The position numbers and the translations under genes are program-made. From contig JARRNO010000114.1 in NCBI GenBank assembly GCA_037384885.1, forward strand, positions 1 through 17,774: a stretch of 17,774 nt of DNA, given 5' to 3'. This stretch comes from JARRNO01 sp037384885. Its GTDB lineage: Bacteria > Acidobacteriota > UBA4820 > DSQY01. Shown here piece after piece: positions 15,220-17,774 of the stretch; the first letter of the stretch is position 1, and each line of letters opens with the position of its first letter. The notes under the pieces are model-generated. The model ran no database searches. It had not been told where the DNA came from and saw only the letters and a program-made list of their open reading frames with translations.

Positions 15220-15660
15220 ATGAGCCGTTCGAGTGAAGCAACCATGCCGAAGAAGGGGTTTGACGTCTCGGCGAGTCTCCCTTGGGTATCACTGCTTGGA
15301 AGGATCTTGCTCAGTTATATCTTTGCCTGGAGCGTGGTGGGTGACCTGACAGGCTGGGCCGGCACCACGCACTATATGGCAAGTCACGGCATTCCGATCC
15401 CCGGTTTGTTCCTGGCGGGTGCAGATATTTTGAAGATTGTGGGCGTGGTTTTGCTGGTGCTCGGATTCCGCGCTCGCTTCGGCGCCTTGTGCCTTCTGGT
15501 GTTTATTATCCCGGCCACCTTCATCTTTCATAATTTCTGGGCCATTACCGGCGCGGGGCATTTGGATGCTGTTCTTCATTTTCAGAAGAACCTCGCCATT
15601 ATGGGCGGACTGCTCATGGTCATCGCCCTGGGGCCCGGCCGGTGGAGTATTTCCTCCTGA
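15220..15660 (+). CDS. DoxX family membrane protein
   Basis: The 146-residue product has four predicted membrane segments: about 26-45 (LLGRILLSYIFAWSVVGDL), 62-83 (GLFLAGADILKIVGVVLLVLG), 86-105 (ARFGALCLLVFIIPATFIF) and 124-142. The layout matches the DoxX/YphA family of small inner-membrane proteins, often linked to redox stress and thiosulfate or quinone chemistry. AAAGGAGG just before ATG 15220 is a strong ribosome-binding site. It lies 70 nt after the MarR gene and 66 nt before the pirin gene, all on the same strand. A hairpin overlaps its stop codon. Biochemical function of this member cannot be read from the sequence. Confidence 0.85.
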   Translation: MSRSSEATMPKKGFDVSASLPWVSLLGRILLSYIFAWSVVGDLTGWAGTTHYMASHGIPIPGLFLAGADILKIVGVVLLVLGFRARFGALCLLVFIIPATFIFHNFWAITGAGHLDAVLHFQKNLAIMGGLLMVIALGPGRWSISS

Positions 15661-15677
15661 CCAAAGGCCGGTCAGGA
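15655..15677 (+). other. Inverted repeat overlapping the DoxX stop
   Basis: TCCTGACC (15655-15662) and GGTCAGGA (15670-15677) are perfect 8-bp arms around a 7-nt loop. The stop codon TGA at 15658-15660 lies in the left arm. No T-tract follows, so it is not a standard terminator. It might protect the mRNA or tune expression of the pirin gene. Confidence 0.5.
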
Positions 15678-15726
15678 AAGGCGGGGTCTGCACTTCCTGC
15701 CGCCCCAAAACACCAAGGAGCATGCC

Positions 15727-16425
15727 ATGATTACCCTGAGAAAAGGAAGTGAGCGCGGTCACTTCAACCACGGCTGGCTCGATACGTACCACACCTTTTC
15801 CTTCGACCAGTATTTCGATCCCGACCACATGGGATTCCGTGAACTTCGGGTCATCAATGAAGACCGTGTGGCTCCGGACCGGGGGTTTCCCATGCATCCT
15901 CACCGGGATATGGAAATCATCACGGTCGTCCTGGAAGGGACGCTGGCGCACAAGGACAGCATGGGGAACGGTTCGGAAATCAATCCGGGGGACGTTCAGA
16001 GAATGTCCGCCGGCACCGGGGTTACCCACAGCGAATTCAATCCTTCAAAGACAGATCCCGTCCACCTCCTGCAAATCTGGATCCTCCCCTCCAGGACAGG
16101 CCTGAAGCCCTCCTACGAGCAGAAAACGTTTCCAGCGGCCAAACGCGAAAACAGGCTTCAGCTTATTGCGTCGCCCGAGGGGGCGGAAGGCTCTGTCACG
16201 ATCCACCAGGATGCATTGCTTCACTCTGCGGTGCTGGACAGTGGACAGAAAGTCGAATATGAGCTTTTGCCGGACAGGCATGCCTGGGTTCAGGTGGCGG
16301 ATGGGCGTCTTCTGGTCAACGGGCAGCCTTTCTCCGCCGGAGACGGTGCGGCTGTGAGCGGGGAGGAACGGCTCGATTTCGAAGCGCTCGAGGATGCGTC
16401 GTTCCTCCTGTTCGATCTTGCCTGA
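15727..16425 (+). CDS. Pirin-type bicupin (YhhW-like quercetinase family)
   Basis: This 232-residue protein matches the pirin/YhhW family in length and motifs. The N-terminal cupin holds a complete metal site, H57 and H59 (FPMHPHRDME), H101 and E103 (GVTHSEFN), the same residue numbers as E. coli YhhW. The second cupin (about 130-230) lacks these ligands, as is usual in the family. YhhW cleaves the flavonol quercetin in vitro; the physiological substrate is unknown, so a general role in dioxygenation or redox sensing is inferred. The start follows CAAGGAG with good spacing. It lies 10 nt upstream of the VOC gene, so the two are probably co-transcribed with marR and doxX. Confidence 0.9.
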   Translation: MITLRKGSERGHFNHGWLDTYHTFSFDQYFDPDHMGFRELRVINEDRVAPDRGFPMHPHRDMEIITVVLEGTLAHKDSMGNGSEINPGDVQRMSAGTGVTHSEFNPSKTDPVHLLQIWILPSRTGLKPSYEQKTFPAAKRENRLQLIASPEGAEGSVTIHQDALLHSAVLDSGQKVEYELLPDRHAWVQVADGRLLVNGQPFSAGDGAAVSGEERLDFEALEDASFLLFDLA

Positions 16426-16435
16426 AGAGAAACAG

Positions 16436-16906
16436 ATGCTTTCCAAAGAACAGGACCCGCGCAAGCTGCGAATCGTCGCGCTGGGACACGTCGTGCTCAG
16501 AGTGTCCGATCTGGAAAGGTCCGTGACCTTTTACCGGGATGTTCTCAGGATGAAAGAAGTCGCGCGCTACGGCCGCACGATGGTGTTCTTTTCTCTGGGA
16601 TCAAAGCACCACGATCTCGCCCTCATGGAAATCGGCAAACAGGCGCGTCCCGCCCGCCCGGACCAGACCGGTCTCTATCATGTAGCCTTCAAGGTCGGCG
16701 ACGATCTTGACACGCTGGCCCAGTGGAAGAAGCATCTGAGGGAACTGGACGTGCCGGTGCTGGGGGAATCGGACCATCGTGTGAGCCAGGCGCTCTATAT
16801 CCAGGATCCGGACGGCATCGAAATCGAACTCTACGTGGATTCGGATCCTTCCATCTGGAAGGACGACCCTTCGGCTGTGGCCACGATCCGCCGCCTTGAA
16901 TGGTGA
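16436..16906 (+). CDS. VOC superfamily dioxygenase/glyoxalase-like protein
   Basis: This 156-residue protein has two beta-alpha-beta-beta-beta modules. H18 (LGHVVLRVSDLERSVTFYRD), H82 (LYHVAFKV) and E131 (IEIELYVD) form a two-His one-Glu metal site like extradiol dioxygenases of the CatE type. Glyoxalase I or fosfomycin-resistance-like activity are alternatives. The frame is open from 16394, inside the pirin gene, but ATG 16436 begins the family-like sequence 10 nt after the pirin stop; its Shine-Dalgarno is weak, so translation may be coupled. With DoxX, pirin and MarR it suggests a unit for handling aromatic or electrophilic compounds, which is inference. A bidirectional terminator follows. 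Confidence 0.88.
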   Translation: MLSKEQDPRKLRIVALGHVVLRVSDLERSVTFYRDVLRMKEVARYGRTMVFFSLGSKHHDLALMEIGKQARPARPDQTGLYHVAFKVGDDLDTLAQWKKHLRELDVPVLGESDHRVSQALYIQDPDGIEIELYVDSDPSIWKDDPSAVATIRRLEW

Positions 16907-16927
16907 AGCACCGGTGAGGCCGGCCCG

Positions 16928-16969
16928 CAAAAAATACCCCGGCTCCCGAACGGAAGCCGGGGTGTTTTT
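16928..16969. terminator. Bidirectional rho-independent terminator
   Basis: ACCCCGGCT and AGCCGGGGT arms (16936-16963) enclose a short loop, with an A-run on the left (CAAAAAATA) and a T-run on the right (GTTTTT). It lies between convergent VOC and M24 peptidase genes and can stop transcription from both sides. Confidence 0.9.
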
Positions 16970-16996
16970 GAGCGTGAATGCACCGTCGGCCGGAAA

Positions 16997-17774
16997 TCAG
17001 GCCAGGAGTGCTGGAAGCTCCGTCTGGCGCCGGCCGGTGACCACGGCCTTGTCAGCCTCGATCATGACGTCCACTTCGGACCGGAAGCCGATGCGCCCGG
17101 GAAGGTAAATCCCCGGTTCCACGGAAAAGAGGGTGTCCGGCAGAAGCCTGCGGTGGTCGTGGGTTTCATAGTCATCCATATTGGCGCCGTTGGCGTGGAC
17201 GTCTCCATGGATGGAATGGCCTGTCCGGTGAATGAAGTAGTCTCCGTAGCCGGCGTCTGCGATGACCTTGCGCGTGGCTTGGTCCACTTCCCAGCCTTGA
17301 ACGTCGCGACCCGCGACCTCCTCGGCTTTGGAAATGCCCGCGTCCCGGGCCTTCATCACGATGTCAAAGATGTTCTTCGGCTCGTCGGGGACCGATTCTC
17401 CCGTCCAGGCGCACCAGGTAATGTCTGCATAGACGGCGCCCTGTTCCGGAAATCGTCCCCACAGGTCGGTCAGAAGCACCTGGCCGGGTTCGATGGAGGT
17501 GCTGCCTTCCGGTCCGGGCTCGTAATGGGGATCGGCCGCGTGCGCATTCACTGCGACAATGGGGGGCGAGTCCATGATCAGTCCGCCCGACTCCATAAAC
17601 TTGACCATTTCCCTTTGGATCGAATATTCGGTGAGTGCATGCCCGTTCTTCAGACCCAGACGAACCTTTTCCCATGCCAAGTCCACCGTGTTGTGCAAGA
17701 TGTCCATGGCCTTGAGATGCGATTCCTTCTGTTTCTCATTGAGAGTGACCTCGAAGCGGGCCACCAGGTCGCCC
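16997..17774 (-). CDS. M24 family metallopeptidase (Xaa-Pro peptidase-like), partial
   Basis: This minus-strand gene runs off the window; only its C-terminal 259 residues are visible. The pita-bread catalytic domain of M24 peptidases is complete at the metal site: D100 (LLTDLWG), D114 (VYADITW), H183 (HRTGHSIHG), E216 (SVEPGIYLPG) and E230 (FRSEVDVM), numbering from GTG 17764. That GTG is not a convincing start, because the frame continues upstream (GDLVARFEV) to the edge; a creatinase-like N-terminal domain probably lies beyond. The enzyme probably removes residues before proline from small peptides, as an aminopeptidase P or prolidase. It is convergent with the VOC gene and ends close to the shared terminator. 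Confidence 0.88.
   Translation of the reverse strand, partial: GDLVARFEVTLNEKQKESHLKAMDILHNTVDLAWEKVRLGLKNGHALTEYSIQREMVKFMESGGLIMDSPPIVAVNAHAADPHYEPGPEGSTSIEPGQVLLTDLWGRFPEQGAVYADITWCAWTGESVPDEPKNIFDIVMKARDAGISKAEEVAGRDVQGWEVDQATRKVIADAGYGDYFIHRTGHSIHGDVHANGANMDDYETHDHRRLLPDTLFSVEPGIYLPGRIGFRSEVDVMIEADKAVVTGRRQTELPALLA

Noticed and set aside
1..17774. CRISPR array, tRNA, rRNA, insertion sequence or prophage genes
   Set aside because: I found no regularly spaced repeats, no tRNA-like cloverleaf, no transposase or integrase and no phage gene anywhere in the window.

Overview
The window is a GC-rich, densely packed bacterial chromosomal segment. Its gene content suggests a Gram-negative Desulfobacterota (former Deltaproteobacteria) relative: a TPR lipoprotein with a lipobox, an FHA-GAF-cyclase, a textbook sigma-54 promoter, and the order enolase, FtsB-like, ComF. 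This assignment is inference from gene content only; there is no rRNA marker.

Layout: 1-334 has no gene, only a small hairpin resembling a dispersed repeat. From 335 to 7350 seven plus-strand genes run almost without gaps: alpha/beta hydrolase, FHA-GAF-class III nucleotide cyclase, TPR lipoprotein, ftsY, ribD, ribE, ribBA. From the cyclase to ribE each gene overlaps the next, so they are probably one translationally coupled operon. ribH, often found next in such clusters, is absent. 7351-7667 is a regulatory region with a perfect -24/-12 sigma-54 promoter and two copies of a GTGAAC-N3-GTTC dyad about 100 and 200 bp upstream of the predicted start. It drives a 1400-residue secreted protein with Asp-box repeats followed by duplicated carboxypeptidase-regulatory-like, PPC and Ig-like domains. 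Two hairpins and an extended -10 promoter lead into enolase, an FtsB/DivIC-like gene and comF. A separate block (14643-16906) with its own AT-rich promoter encodes a MarR regulator, DoxX, a pirin-type cupin and a VOC dioxygenase-like protein, probably an electrophile or redox stress unit. A bidirectional terminator separates it from a convergent M24 metallopeptidase cut by the window end.

The oddest feature is damage in conserved genes that are otherwise clean. ribE lacks about 49 internal residues in frame, including the GGHxVxGHVD region. Enolase lacks about 21 codons and is frameshifted at that point (about 62 nt missing). The FtsB-like gene has no usable start codon ahead of its membrane helix. 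RibBA carries Gln in place of the metal-binding His of the GHTE motif. The two deletions have clean flanks, so they are either very recent or assembly errors; reads would decide. The best candidate for new biology is the sigma-54 promoter with tandem dyads controlling the large secreted protein.
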